From contig NC_135549.1 in NCBI RefSeq assembly GCF_964340395.1, positions 30,228,832 through 30,292,831 on the forward strand: 64,000 nucleotides of DNA, written 5' to 3'. Shown piece by piece: positions 54,628 through 64,000 of this stretch (positions are counted from its first letter, which is position 1; the number at the start of each line of letters is the position of its first letter). The stretch is from Glandiceps talaboti (Eukaryota > Hemichordata > Enteropneusta > Spengelidae). The notes beneath the pieces were generated by a model, which was given only the letters and a program-made list of their open reading frames with translations, made no database searches and was not told where the DNA came from. The position numbers and the translations under genes are program-made.

Positions 54628-55738
54628 GTTGAATTCGAAGGGGAAGAACGTACTTATTTCATTAGTCAAAGAAGTAGGAAAAAAGCCACCAAATTGGCAA
54701 ATTGTACTACTTAATTTGCATATCAATTCTGTACTGACGTATTGCAGAAAAAATCGGAAAACACGTCAAATACGTCAGATTCTGGTGACTTGAAAGAAAA
54801 ATTGATGAACGAGGCTACATATGAAACCCTCCACCGAGATGGGGAAAAATGAGACTACCCAAATTTTTGTGCCAGTACAGATAGGTGGCGTCATTTTGTA
54901 AGTCAGCTCCCTCCGATCGTATGGAAAGCAATGCATGTCGGGATACATACATGTATAGTGCAGTGTGTATGTCCTCTTCTAAATTTCTTGTGTGTTTTCC
55001 TAGAGCTGGTCTATTACTTGTCGCCTGGTACTTTTCATTTTGCATTTTGAACCTGCTTTAAATATCTGGGTGCAGATGCTGAGTCATCTAATCTCATCTC
55101 ATACACTTGACCAGTTCATCAATTCTTTTCTTGGTTTTCGTCGATGTTCTTACTACATATTAAACACCCCTGCATTTTCTTTGCATTACCATGAGGAACA
55201 GAATCAACTGGATACTTGCTAATATATTCAACTACAGCTAAGTTATGCTTTCCGGACACATAGCTACAGTTGAAACTTTTTTTCTGTATGATGGATTGCA
55301 TTTAAGGCATGTGTAATACCTTTCGAATGTGACAATACCGTTTTCGTTTGGTTGAGGGTCAACTGGAACACGTTTCCCTTTTATTTGTTTAAAGTACTAG
55401 CCGGCTGTCCTATCTTCATAATCAAGACGTCCTTCTTTTAAGATATAATGGTGAATCTTGTGAGATGCTTTAGCTCCCCATGTGTCACAGTCATCGCATA
55501 AAAAAAGCTTTCCCTCCTTTTGACCTACAACTACTATTCAAGGTGTCATCAATCAGAAATACTACATCCTCTTTTACTCCTCTAGGTACAGCTACTAAGG
55601 TCATATCATGGACTTGTGGGCAGGTGATATGGGTGACAGTGATAAAGCAAATGTCGGACCTGATATTTCACCTTAGAGCGTCTGTAAATTACATATATTT
55701 GGTAGGTGCAATATCGCAAGTATTCAAAATTACCATGA
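54628..55738 (-). other. Mostly unassigned; Cys-containing coding fragment at 55100-55400
   Basis: On the minus strand at about 55370-55240 a frame reads KGKRVPVDPQPNENGIVTFE, RYYTCLKCNPSYRKKVSTVA and MCPESIT. After a frame change it reads VVEYISKYPVDSVPHGNAK and GCLICSKNI. Two CxxC pairs suggest a small zinc finger, probably from a transposon. It follows the integrase exons on the same strand and could be part of that element. Confidence 0.4.
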
Positions 55739-55740
55739 TC

Positions 55741-56527
55741 ATTTAACTGTGGCTCCCCATTGCTTTGTAAAGAGGTGATTAGTTTGTGGACTTACCCAGT
55801 CATTCACATCTTGAGTAATTGTCTTCCAATAGACTCTTGATGACATTTTCTGAATTGTCTTCCTTATACCAAGATGACCACCCATTGGTGAATCGTGACA
55901 TTCTGTAAATATTTTGGTCTTTTCTTCCTGGGTTAGAAGTACTTGTCTTGACTCCTTGCCATTTTGCCCAACAAAAATGAAATGTTTTCCTGGAAAGTAC
56001 AAGTTAATGTAATAAGAACCTAACAAAGCACTGTGAAATAGCCTTGAGCATAGACTACCAGATCTACAAGCAGATCATCAAAATCAAATCATCACATCCA
56101 AATAAAGTAATAAAATTAAATATTCTGTATATTCCATGAGTATAATATACCAGAAATTCAGATTGAGAATTACAGCAATCAGTTATTTTCCCTAATTTAA
56201 ACTGGTTTCTTATTGCACTATTGAACTTTATCTTGTGCAGTTATTGATAATATAAAAAAAAAATCATCTTTTCATCAGTGCAGACTATATTGAGTAATGG
56301 ACAAAAATGCAAATAAAGATTGAACATGGATGTAAAATCCAGTTGTGTTACAATCATGAAGTGCCAAGGCTTTAAACAGAATAATCAGAATTTGAATCAT
56401 TAAAATTTAGTAATTTAAAACATACCTTGCAGTTTCTGATTGTCTCTTCTCGTCCGTCTTTATTCCTGGACGCAGGTGGATATAAGCCTCTGGACAGATA
56501 CAAATGTACATCACTAAGAGAAGGCAT
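55741..56527 (-). pseudogene. Integrase-type gene (Ginger/GIN or gypsy-like), two exons
   Basis: Exon 1, 56527-56426, reads MPSLSDVHLYLSRGLYPPAS and RNKDGREETIRNCK with donor GTATGT. Exon 2, 55989-55741, reads KHFIFVGQNGKESRQVLLTQ, EEKTKIFTECHDSPMGGHLG, IRKTIQKMSSRVYWKTITQD and VNDWV. The H…H of CHDSPMGGHLG and the 'YW..+..DV..WV' helix are the start of the integrase H2C2 zinc-binding domain. The CxxC pair and catalytic core that should follow are missing. Exon 1 resembles the lead region of GIN/Ginger-type integrases. Exon phases do not match exactly (0 into +1), so the gene is decayed. The sequence just upstream of exon 2 (55990-56212) is a dispersed repeat. Confidence 0.7.
56018..56212. 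repeat. 195-bp segment, pair of 59696-59875
   Basis: CCTAACAAAGCACTGTGAAA, ACTACCAGATCTACAAGCAG, AATATTCTGTATATTCCAT and CAGCAATCAGTTATTTTCCC are shared in order with 59696-59875 in the same orientation. Confidence 0.9.
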
Positions 56528-56576
56528 GGTGTAAATATGGTGTAAAATACTTGATATATTAAAAACCCTTAACAAC

Positions 56577-56805
56577 AGCCAAACACTACTTGGTGAAATA
56601 AGTGAGAGTTATGGCACTAGAAAACAAGCAAACAGTACAACACTACTTAGTGAAGTAAGTGAGTGTTATGGCACTAAAAACCCGTAACAACAGTTAAACA
56701 CTACTTCGTGAAGTAAGTGAGAGTTATGGCACTAGGAAACAAGCAAACAGTAAAACACTACTTAGTGAAATAAGTGAGAGTTATGGCAGTAAAAACCCGT
56801 AACAA
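56577..56805. repeat. ~60-bp minisatellite, four units
   Basis: The landmark AACACTACTT followed by AAGTGAGAGTTATGGCACTA occurs four times (56582, 56640, 56698, 56756). Linkers alternate between CCCGTAACAACAG and CAAGCAAACAG, giving a two-unit higher order of about 117-120 bases. Confidence 0.9.
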
Positions 56806-57154
56806 GGTCTATTCCGAGGAATACGTCACTAGAGATAAAATCAAAGGAAGATGATGACGTGAGATTGGGAGTTGTCATTCCCAATAAACTTTGTGGGCAT
56901 CCTGTGCTTGTGCTATTTGACCTTGCATGAGAAATGCAATTGTTTGCGATAGGTATCTAAGTTTATAGAAAAGTACCGCAACAAGTAGGAAAAAGATAAT
57001 ATTGATATCATCGAAGTGGAAAATATTTGTAGAAGGAAAGTGGCGGGGTCCTCAAAGAGGTTATTCCAATGACCATGGGAATATGTCAATTCATCTAACG
57101 GGGTTGCAAAAGCTATTTCATGGTTACACAAAATATCTACTGCTTTGTGTAATT

Positions 57155-57915
57155 TCATAGTTGGAGAACTATCAGTGGAAAGGGCAGATTCCACTCCTTA
57201 GCAAAGATAGGGGTAGGTGGGAGCTGAGCTGACCATGGCTTATCAAATGTGGTTATGCCTGTAAAATTCCTATCATACGCATAATCATACAGCTGTGAAA
57301 AATAGACAGCATTTATACAATGTGTAATTTCTATACTACCGTTAGGTTGGCAATGGGACAAGGAGACAGGTAATGAAAAATCGGGTGAACACAAAGTTAC
57401 AACATCCAAAAGGGATATTAATTAGACAGAAATTGCAATCATATAGATCGATTATAGTATCATTTACACACACTAGTTTCCACTTTACTCTACTTTCCAT
57501 TTTACTCTCCCCACGATTGGTTGGGAGAGTAAGCAAAATACCTGTGCAGATTAGGTCCGGGTTGTAAAGTTAGTGAGAGAAGCGGTGGTATGGATGTCTT
57601 GGTGGTTGGGGGTGATGGAAGAGGTTGGGTGGTATGTAACCAGTTGTTGCTACATTTTCCAAAGGGTTCTGGGACCACTTCACTTCCACAAACCGGTTGA
57701 GAGGCATCGTGATGATTACGATTTTTAGCTTCCATCCTTGTCGTTTTCTTGTCCAACTTCGGAGCTGCAGGTGGGTAGGTAGGGTTGGTGTGGTGGGGAT
57801 TCGTAGTGGGTGAGTTCTGTTCATCCTGCTGGCTGTGGCGTGTTTTTCTCTCTGACTTTTCAAAGTTATCAATTTCAGGCCAGTCCAAGGAGATACTATC
57901 AGCAAGCTGGTCCAT
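57155..57915 (-). CDS. Unassigned open frames, possible start of a retroelement ORF
   Basis: An ATG at 57915 opens 137 codons: MDQLADSISLDWPEIDNFEK, a charged/Pro-rich segment (NPTYPPAAPKLDKKTTRM) and a basic stretch, ending at 57502. Another open frame of 84 codons follows at 57409-57155. Composition is less AT-rich than the neighbours. It lies on the same strand, about 730 bases downstream of a Penelope-like 3' end. It could therefore be the 5' ORF of a second, head-to-tail Penelope unit. No domain was recognised. Confidence 0.3.
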
Positions 57916-58647
57916 TCTCGAATGAAGGAAAATCAGATGACAGATATGTTTATGGAGTAACGGATGTTGATTGGAGGGATGTAGATATGGGCGTGTGTTT
58001 AGAGACAGATCCGGTTGTAGTGGGGAAAAGATGATAGGGAGACCTCCTGTAGGGGTAAGCAGATGTAGGGAGACGAGATGTTTGTATGCAAATGTAGAGT
58101 GTATCTGCTGAATAGTTTGTATGTCAAGAATGTAGGGGCCTGGACAGAAATGTTTTGGTGTACGCAGAAATAAGATAATTTGGCGGGAAATAAAATGTGG
58201 AATATTGTGTGTCGTATATTAATGTGTCTTGGCCCAGGATCACTAACACTCACACATAGATGGTTAGGTAAATAAGAAACGAGTTACGGTCTTGTAAACT
58301 GATGCCGGTGTGTGTGCTAGATATATTGTGTTGTTGTGCTGAAGTGTGAGAAACCTGTGTGTGTGGGTGTGGGTGTATATACATGTGTGGGGGGAAGGGG
58401 AAGTATTGGTGTAGTGTCGGGGATTTGTTTTGGAATGAGATTGGGGGTTGAGTGGGGTGGCTCGGGAAAGGTTGGTGTGGTGTGAAATAAATATATTCAT
58501 TGCGAAATAGGGTAAATACAGGAGGTAATTAAGTGTAGGGTTTTTGGGTGTGGGAAGTGAGAGGAAAACAAAGTAGTGGAGTGGGTGAACGTCGGCGTAG
58601 AGGGCGTGGTGTATAGTGTAATCGTGAGTATTGGACTACTTCCAGTT

Positions 58648-59165
58648 TTAGATGAGATTGAGGCCGCGTGGGTGAAAAGTGTCGATGTTTTTTATCCATT
58701 GCTGTTCTAATTTTAGGCGGAGGATTCTGGATTTGGTAGGGGACTCGAGTGTGCTGCATTTAAAAAGTGGGTTAATCCTAAGGTGTGCGATGGAGTGGTG
58801 TGGCAAATTAAAGTGTTTTGCAACAGGTGTGTCTTTTTTAAGTTTGATGTCGGATTTGTGATGGTTGAGGCGGGTGTTTAGGCAATTGGCGGTTTGTCCG
58901 ACTTAACGGATGCCATCTCTTTGGCAAGAGATGAGATAAATGACATTTGTGGAGTGGCAATCCAATTGTGGGTCAATGGGATAAAATGTGTTACTGGAAT
59001 TAGATTTTATTGTATCATATTTAAGAAGGTGTTTGTTACATTGGCAGTTCGTTGGGATTGTGTTTGGTAGTGTCGGTAGTTTGAGTGGGTCGTAGGGTGG
59101 TGCAGGTGAGGAGATTTTTCAAGTTCTTTGGTCTACGAAAAGATATGATGGGTGGGAGGGTGAAA
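58648..59165 (-). pseudogene. Second Penelope-like GIY-YIG fragment
   Basis: The minus strand from about 59150 reads FTLPPIISFRRPKNLKNLL, the block between RT and endonuclease. After one frameshift comes CQCNKHLLKYDTIKSNSS, then NVIYLISCQRDGIR, an in-frame TAA where Tyr is expected, and VGQTANCLNTRLNHHKSDIK with PVAKHFNLPHHSIAHLRI, ending LEQQWIKNIDTFHPRGLNLI at 58648. The VIYLISC and (Y)VGQT strands are the GIY and YIG motifs. It is diverged from the copy at 32.0-32.6 kb, so it is a different family. The stop in the YIG motif kills it. Confidence 0.8.
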
Positions 59166-59174
59166 ACAAATTTT

Positions 59175-59320
59175 CCATGTCCAAAGCCATAACTCAGACA
59201 TGCTTGAACAGATCTCGTTCAAAATTGGTATTAGGTTTGAAAATGACAACATAAACTACCAGTTCCTTAAAACCCAATCATAGCGGGGAGTATGTCATTT
59301 TCAATGACTTGTTTCAGCTA
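59175..59320 (+). repeat. Dispersed repeat family 3, third copy
   Basis: GCCATAACTCAGACATGCTT, GATCTCGTTCAAAATTGGTA, AAACTACCAGTTCCTTAAAA and ATAGCGGGGAGTATGTCATT, ending TTTTCAATGACTTGT. It lacks the tandem part of the 50-kb copy. Confidence 0.85.
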
Positions 59321-59431
59321 AAATACATATTTCACAATGCAATCTAACCCGTGAGGCAGCTATTTTATTAAGCAGGAGAAAAATACGAGCAGGACGACTG
59401 AACATGGATGTTAATTACAGAGACAACATGC

Positions 59432-59500
59432 ATGGCTAAAATCCACAGAATAGCTATGCGTGGCCCTACACTGAGCGAAAACTGTAAACTTGGCACCTTA
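59432..59500 (+). repeat. Segment duplicated from/with 54354-54421
   Basis: Identical 68 bases (see 54340-54425). Here it is followed directly by the segment shared with 11.8 kb. Confidence 0.9.
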
Positions 59501-59501
59501 G

Positions 59502-59695
59502 GCCAGAAAAAAAAAACCTACCCATATTTTTGGCATTTCAATTTTTTTTTTTTTTTTTTTTTTTTTTGGTGATGGGCAAAATATCCCCATGCTGGCTTTG
59601 CATGTCAGTGAAATGCACACTTTGTTTCAAAATTAAGGGAATTTCTTTATATTTTCTGAATAGTACATGTAACAATATACATTTGAGTCAATTCC
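59502..59695 (+). repeat. Segment paired with 11819-11990, with long T-run
   Basis: CCTACCCATATTTTTGGCAT, GGTGATGGGCAAAATATCCC and TTTCTTTATATTTTCTGAAT match 11847-11945. A T-run of about 26 at 59540 replaces the shorter one in the other copy. Confidence 0.85.
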
Positions 59696-59875
59696 TAACA
59701 AAACACTGTGAAATTGCCTAGAGCAGACTACCAGATCTACAAGCAGATCATCAATATCAAATTATCCGATCCAAATAAAGTAATAAAATTCAATATTCTG
59801 TATATTCCATTAGCATTATATACAGAAAGTCAGAGAATTACAGCAATCAGTTATTTTCCCTAATTTAAACAGGTG
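59696..59875 (+). repeat. Segment paired with 56018-56212
   Basis: Same ordered phrases as in the 56-kb copy, adjoining the previous segment without gap. Confidence 0.9.
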
Positions 59876-60189
59876 TGTGAAGTTGGCTCCCGTTTCCTAT
59901 TCCCTTATTCATTTCGTTATTCGCAATTTGGCTGTTGTGCCCATATTTCTCTACTGTGAAGTTGTTAGCTCACAAGACGTCGACAAATTCTGCAACAGCT
60001 CACACCAAACACGAGGGAGTGAAACCCTGGCACTTGATTCAGTTGTTAGGGGTGTTAACTTCGTAAAAACTAATACTTTTGTCCATTTCTCTCGATCTTT
60101 TGTTTACCATTCGATGCCATCTTGTATTCTAATCATGTTATTCTCTTTTCTGATGCCTAGTGGCGCACTAACATTCATATCACACACAC

Positions 60190-61910
60190 AGTTGCCTACC
60201 TTATTCATTTCCCTATTCAATTTCATTAAAAAATACATATTTTCCGTGGATTTATGACACTCCAATATTGAATCTCCTTAAAATTACCCCCCAATCAATT
60301 TAATATAACGATCTATGTGCCATTTCCTTATTCGGTTCCCATTCCCTTATTCATTTCCTTATTCAGTTTCATAGAAAACTACATATTTTCCGTGGATTTA
60401 TGACACTCTCATATCAAATTTACCTATAATTACCCTCCAATCAATTCATTCTAATGATCTATGTACCATTTCCATATTCAGTTCCCGTCTCCTTATTCAT
60501 TTCCCTATTCGGTTTCATTGAAAAATACATATTTTCCATGGATTTATGACACTCTTATATCAAATTTACCTATAATTACCCCCCAATCAATTCATTCTAA
60601 CAATCTATGTACCCATTGCCTTATTGAGTTGCTGCCGACTCATTCAATTCCTTATTCATTTCCCTATTCGGTTTCATAGGAAACTACATATTTTCCGTGG
60701 ATTTATGACACTCTCATATCAAATCTACCTATAATTACCCCCAATCAATTTATTATAACGATCTATGTACCATTTCCTTATTCATTTCCTTATTCGGTTT
60801 CATAGAAAAATACATATTTTCCATGGATTTATGACACTCTCATATCAAATTTACCTATAATTACCCTCAATCAATTCATTGAAACGATCTATGTACCATT
60901 TCCTTATTCAGTTGCCAACTCCTTACTCATTTCCTTATTCGGTTCCCATTGCCTTATTCATTTCCTTATTTGGTTTCATAGAAAACTACATATTTTCCAT
61001 AGATTCATGACACTCTTATATCAAATCTACCTATAATTACCCCCCAATCAATTTCCTTACTCATTTCCCTATTCGGTTTCATAGGAAACTACATATTTTC
61101 CATGGATTTATGACACTCTCATATCAAATCTACCTATAATTACCCCCCAATCAATTTATTATAATGATCTATGTACCATTTCCTTATTCGGTTCCCATTG
61201 CCTTATTCATTTCCTTATTTGGTTTTATAGAAAACTACATATTTTTCGGGGATTTATGACACTCATATCAAATCTACCTATAATTACCCCCCAATCAATT
61301 CATTCTAACAATCTATCTTTTTCATTTCATTTCCTTATTCGGTTTCATAGAAAAATACATATTTTCCATGGATTTATGACACTCTCCTATCAAATGTACC
61401 TATAATTACCCCCCAATCAATTCATTCTAACAATCTATGTACCATTGCCTTATTCAGTTGCCAACTCCTTACTCATTTCCTTATTCGGTTCCCATTGCCT
61501 TATTCATTTCCCTATTCGGTTTCATAGGAAACTACATATTTTCCATGGATTTATGACACACTCATTTCAAATCTACCTATAATTACCCCCCAATCAATTT
61601 ATTATAATGATCTATGTACCATTTCCTTATTCTGTTCCCATCTCCATATTCATTTCCTTATTCGGTTCCCATTTCCTTATTTATTTCCTTATTTAGTTTT
61701 ATAGAAAACTACATATTTTCCATGGATTTATGACACTCATATCAAATGTACTTATAATTACCCCCAATCAATTTAATATAACGATCTATGTACCATTCCC
61801 TTATTCATTTCCTTATTCAGTTCCCGTCTTCCTATCTATTTCCTTATTCGGGTCTGATGTCCTTATTCATTTCCCTATACGGTTTCATTGAAAAATACAT
61901 ATTTTACAAC
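60190..61910. repeat. Satellite array, ~11 monomers of 105-178 bp
   Basis: Each monomer contains TACATATTTTCCATGGATTT-ATGACACTC, TACCTATAATTACCCCCCAA and an ACGATCTATGTACCATT block, then a variable number of TTCCTTATTCGGTT(CCC/TCA) subrepeats. Landmarks ATGACACTC lie near 60252, 60402, 60549, 60707, 60828, 60997, 61106, 61257, 61376, 61552 and 61727. Length variation comes from the number of subrepeats. Confidence 0.93.
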
Positions 61911-63411
61911 ATTTTGTATTGACCTTTGACAGTCAAGGTCAATATGTATATATAAACTTTCAAAATCATATGGGTATCCATATTCACCATACAATCAACA
62001 TTGATGTGTCAAAATTTTACATGCCCTGTGGCACTTCGACCATCATGGTTGAATAATAAGTTGGAACACTGATTAAATTTAAGCAAACGTTATCATTTAT
62101 TGAAAAATTATAACATTATGCAATGAATATGCTTGACCGTTCAACATGCATGCTTCGGGAATGGCTCTTGGGAGATGGGGAATATATTTCACCTAACAAA
62201 TCTATGATGGCCGAAACGGCTCTTCAAAATTCCAAATTTGGTAAACGTACGTAATACGTACGTACATATATACATACAGTACATACATAGGGTACACACA
62301 TACATGTACATATATAACCTTCCGCCCTTTTTCTGACATTTTGAAGAGCTGTATCGGCCATCGTACAAAACTGTAGATTATCCCTTTCAAGAAGCTGTAT
62401 ATGAGAAATTATTCCAGCAAGAGTACGCACAAGTGGAATTATATGTTGCATCTGTTCACAGAAACATTGTAAAACGAGTTTAACTACTAGTATCTTAACT
62501 GTAGGCATTTATATTGATGTTTATACCATACTGTTTGGATGCAAGATGTTTTTATAAAATATTATGTATCGCATAGTAATTTTTCTCAAAATAGGCCGGG
62601 TACGCCAACGATAACAAGCTAGTGTTCAAAAGTAGCGAAAATTGGGTAAATAAAACGTCATTAGTTAACTTGTGATAAACCTGTAAAGACTTAGATGCTC
62701 CCAGAAGCATTAAGAGCATATTATAATATAATGACCCTGACCCGCACACAACCTCACGCTACACACAACTTTTTTTGAGAATGTACTTCTGACGAAAAAG
62801 TGACAAGTTTGACTAATGACTAATAAAATTAGCTATCAATGGTGCTGAATGGGTCATCATTATATTATGTTCCCCACAACAAAAAAAACAAACCTAGATA
62901 CAATTAAACTAGTGTTTATACAGGACAATGTCTTTAAATACCGTTAGCATTTGTCGTTAACGGGATTGACAAAACTACACTTAAACTGACAACTGCATGC
63001 ACCTGGCACAATTTTGCATATGACTGACAACATGTGGGAGTATCAACAAAAACTGTCTGGGTTATTCACATGCAAATGTTGTCTGTTCCAATAATCAAGA
63101 ATGACACACATTCTAAACAGCTATTTGCTGGAGAATTGGTCTCATTTTGAAAAGTTTTCTGTGTTCTATGAAACAAACAGATTGATTTTCAACTAATTTC
63201 TACATCAAGTTAGCATCTTATAACATTCATAAACAATTTGGAAATGCTACATGACCTCTGTATTTCTCCAAGTACACAAAAAATGCTGACAACAAGACCC
63301 TGAAGCTAGTGTTGTGTGTATTAGTTTGACTATTTTGCATTTAAGGAGATTAGCCATAATCCTCTTTATATAGGGTAGTTGTGGCTGTAAGTGTAGCCTT
63401 TGTATATTATA
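61911..63411. other. No gene recognised
   Basis: AT-rich sequence with a short alternating GTACGTA/TACATA stretch at 62245-62310. Nothing protein-like or repetitive beyond this. Confidence 0.55.
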
Positions 63412-63703
63412 TTACTTTGAGCGGGTATATATGATATGTTCTATGATCGACTCATCAACTCTTGTGGCTTTGTACTCAGTAAGTTCATTCTCCTGCAGAG
63501 CATCACCACATACTGTTCTCACTGCATCTGATGACACCAATGAAATGATCAGTTCTGTGAAGTGTGGCACCTGCCAAATGGAACACGCCCTCGCCAAAGA
63601 GTACGACCGATGGGTAGTTTTCTATCTCTTTCGGCAGGTAACCCAACTGTACCAAATCACTAAGTGGAAACACCAGTACCGGTGGGGTGGTTTCCCATGA
63701 CAT
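63412..63703 (-). pseudogene. Protease-like fragment (HF…D pattern), associated with MULE
   Basis: The minus strand reads LVQLGYLPKEIENYPSVVLF, GEGVFHLAGATLHRTDHFIG and VIRC, then in another frame CGDALQENELTEYKATRVDE. A 'Y/F.L.G.T.H...HF...+......W...D' pattern is seen in C-terminal parts of cysteine-protease-like (ubiquitin-hydrolase or OTU-like) proteins carried by transposons. The Cys-bearing half is not present. It lies 40 bases from the end of the MULE copy on the same strand. Both assignment and linkage are tentative. Confidence 0.3.
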
Positions 63704-64000
63704 TTTTATTTCAACATGTATATAGGTAGATGCCTACAGTCAGTGGTCACATTATTGTATAGTAGTTGTTCTTGCACGTTTTATCCTCTTTCTCTGTCCT
63801 GGTTTTTTGGCTGTCTTTGGTGTCTTTGGTACTGTTAGCTTTCCATCGGTTGAGGTCACTGTTTTCTCCTTTGCTGGAATAGCTTTCAAAAATTTCTGGT
63901 ACAGTCTTTGTTTCTCTTTCGCTGTCTTCTGGGTCCAATATACTTGACAATGTTTAACTTTAAATTTTGCCATCCATGGTGCCAGTTCATAGTTCCCCAT
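63702..64000 (-). pseudogene. Mutator-like transposase, copy 2 (3' end, cut by window)
   Basis: It repeats 53052-53345 with about 90% identity by eye. It reads GNYELAPWMAKFKVKHCQVY, KEKQRLYQKFLKAIPAKEKT and a Lys/Arg-rich tail with an extra KTPKTAKKP segment, ending at 63752. The catalytic part would lie beyond the window edge. Similarity to copy 1 stops at about 63703, in the TTTTTATTTCAACATGTAT phrase. Confidence 0.75.

Noticed and set aside
57999-58500. Minus-strand frames rich in His/Thr (58264-58500) as a gene
   Set aside because: Composition follows GTGTGGG-rich low-complexity sequence; no motif or splice support.
1-64000. tRNA or rRNA genes
   Set aside because: I saw no cloverleaf with intact A and B boxes and no rRNA core sequence. 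A tRNA search program would be needed to exclude degenerate copies.

Overview
The window looks like a piece of a metazoan nuclear genome, most likely a marine invertebrate. It has spliceosomal-type exons bounded by AG/GT, long AT-rich non-coding stretches, many microsatellites and a wide mix of transposon types. The mix (Penelope-like elements with GIY-YIG endonuclease, Helitron/Helentron with RPA-like genes, CR1/L2-like and L1/Tx1-like LINEs, piggyBac, Mutator-like, PIF/Harbinger, integrase-type) fits a cephalochordate, hemichordate or lophotrochozoan. I cannot choose between these from sequence alone. No complete, clearly functional host gene is visible. Nearly every long reading frame is a decayed transposon gene or a microsatellite shadow.

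Layout. 1-5 kb: mostly empty, with a possible signal-peptide exon, a KDZ-like transposase tail and a LINE fragment. 5.3-10.3 kb: LINE tail, a broken DDE (IS4EU/Harbinger-like) transposase and a broken piggyBac transposase. 10.6-17.6 kb: a nested PIF/Harbinger region made of a TAA-flanked MITE, a related copy carrying three transposase exons, a LINE inserted in it, a second LINE in opposite orientation, and an unusual 46-bp inverted pair. 18-19 kb: two palindromes. 19.3-23.5 kb: an internally deleted Helentron on the minus strand, with the N-terminal part of the Rep/helicase protein, an RPA-like gene in pieces, and a 3' region with microsatellite and hairpin. The same hairpin-headed repeat recurs at 24.8, 26.6, 34.6, 34.9 and 44.1 kb. 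A second RPA exon at 36.4 kb also lies next to one.

27.5-30.3 kb holds a 2.8-kb foldback element built of dozens of short TCGTAATTACGA palindromes, with matching ends and a 6-bp target duplication. 31.9-32.6 kb is a Penelope-like 3' end whose downstream region contains a well-formed hammerhead ribozyme. 37-44 kb has small putative exons, a tandem exon duplication, a 63-bp coding-compatible minisatellite and a transposase-like fragment. 44.9-46.1 kb is an L1/Tx1-type LINE. 47.1-49.7 kb carries the longest reading frames in the window, a transposase-like protein whose superfamily I cannot assign. 50-64 kb holds dispersed repeats, two copies of a Mutator-like transposase, an integrase-type gene, a second GIY-YIG Penelope fragment, a mosaic of four repeat segments at 59.2-59.9 kb and a 1.7-kb satellite.

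The genes do not form a pathway. The window is best read as a transposon graveyard in which some non-autonomous elements can be paired with the coding remnants of their likely helpers (Harbinger MITE with Harbinger transposase; hairpin repeats with the RPA Helentron).
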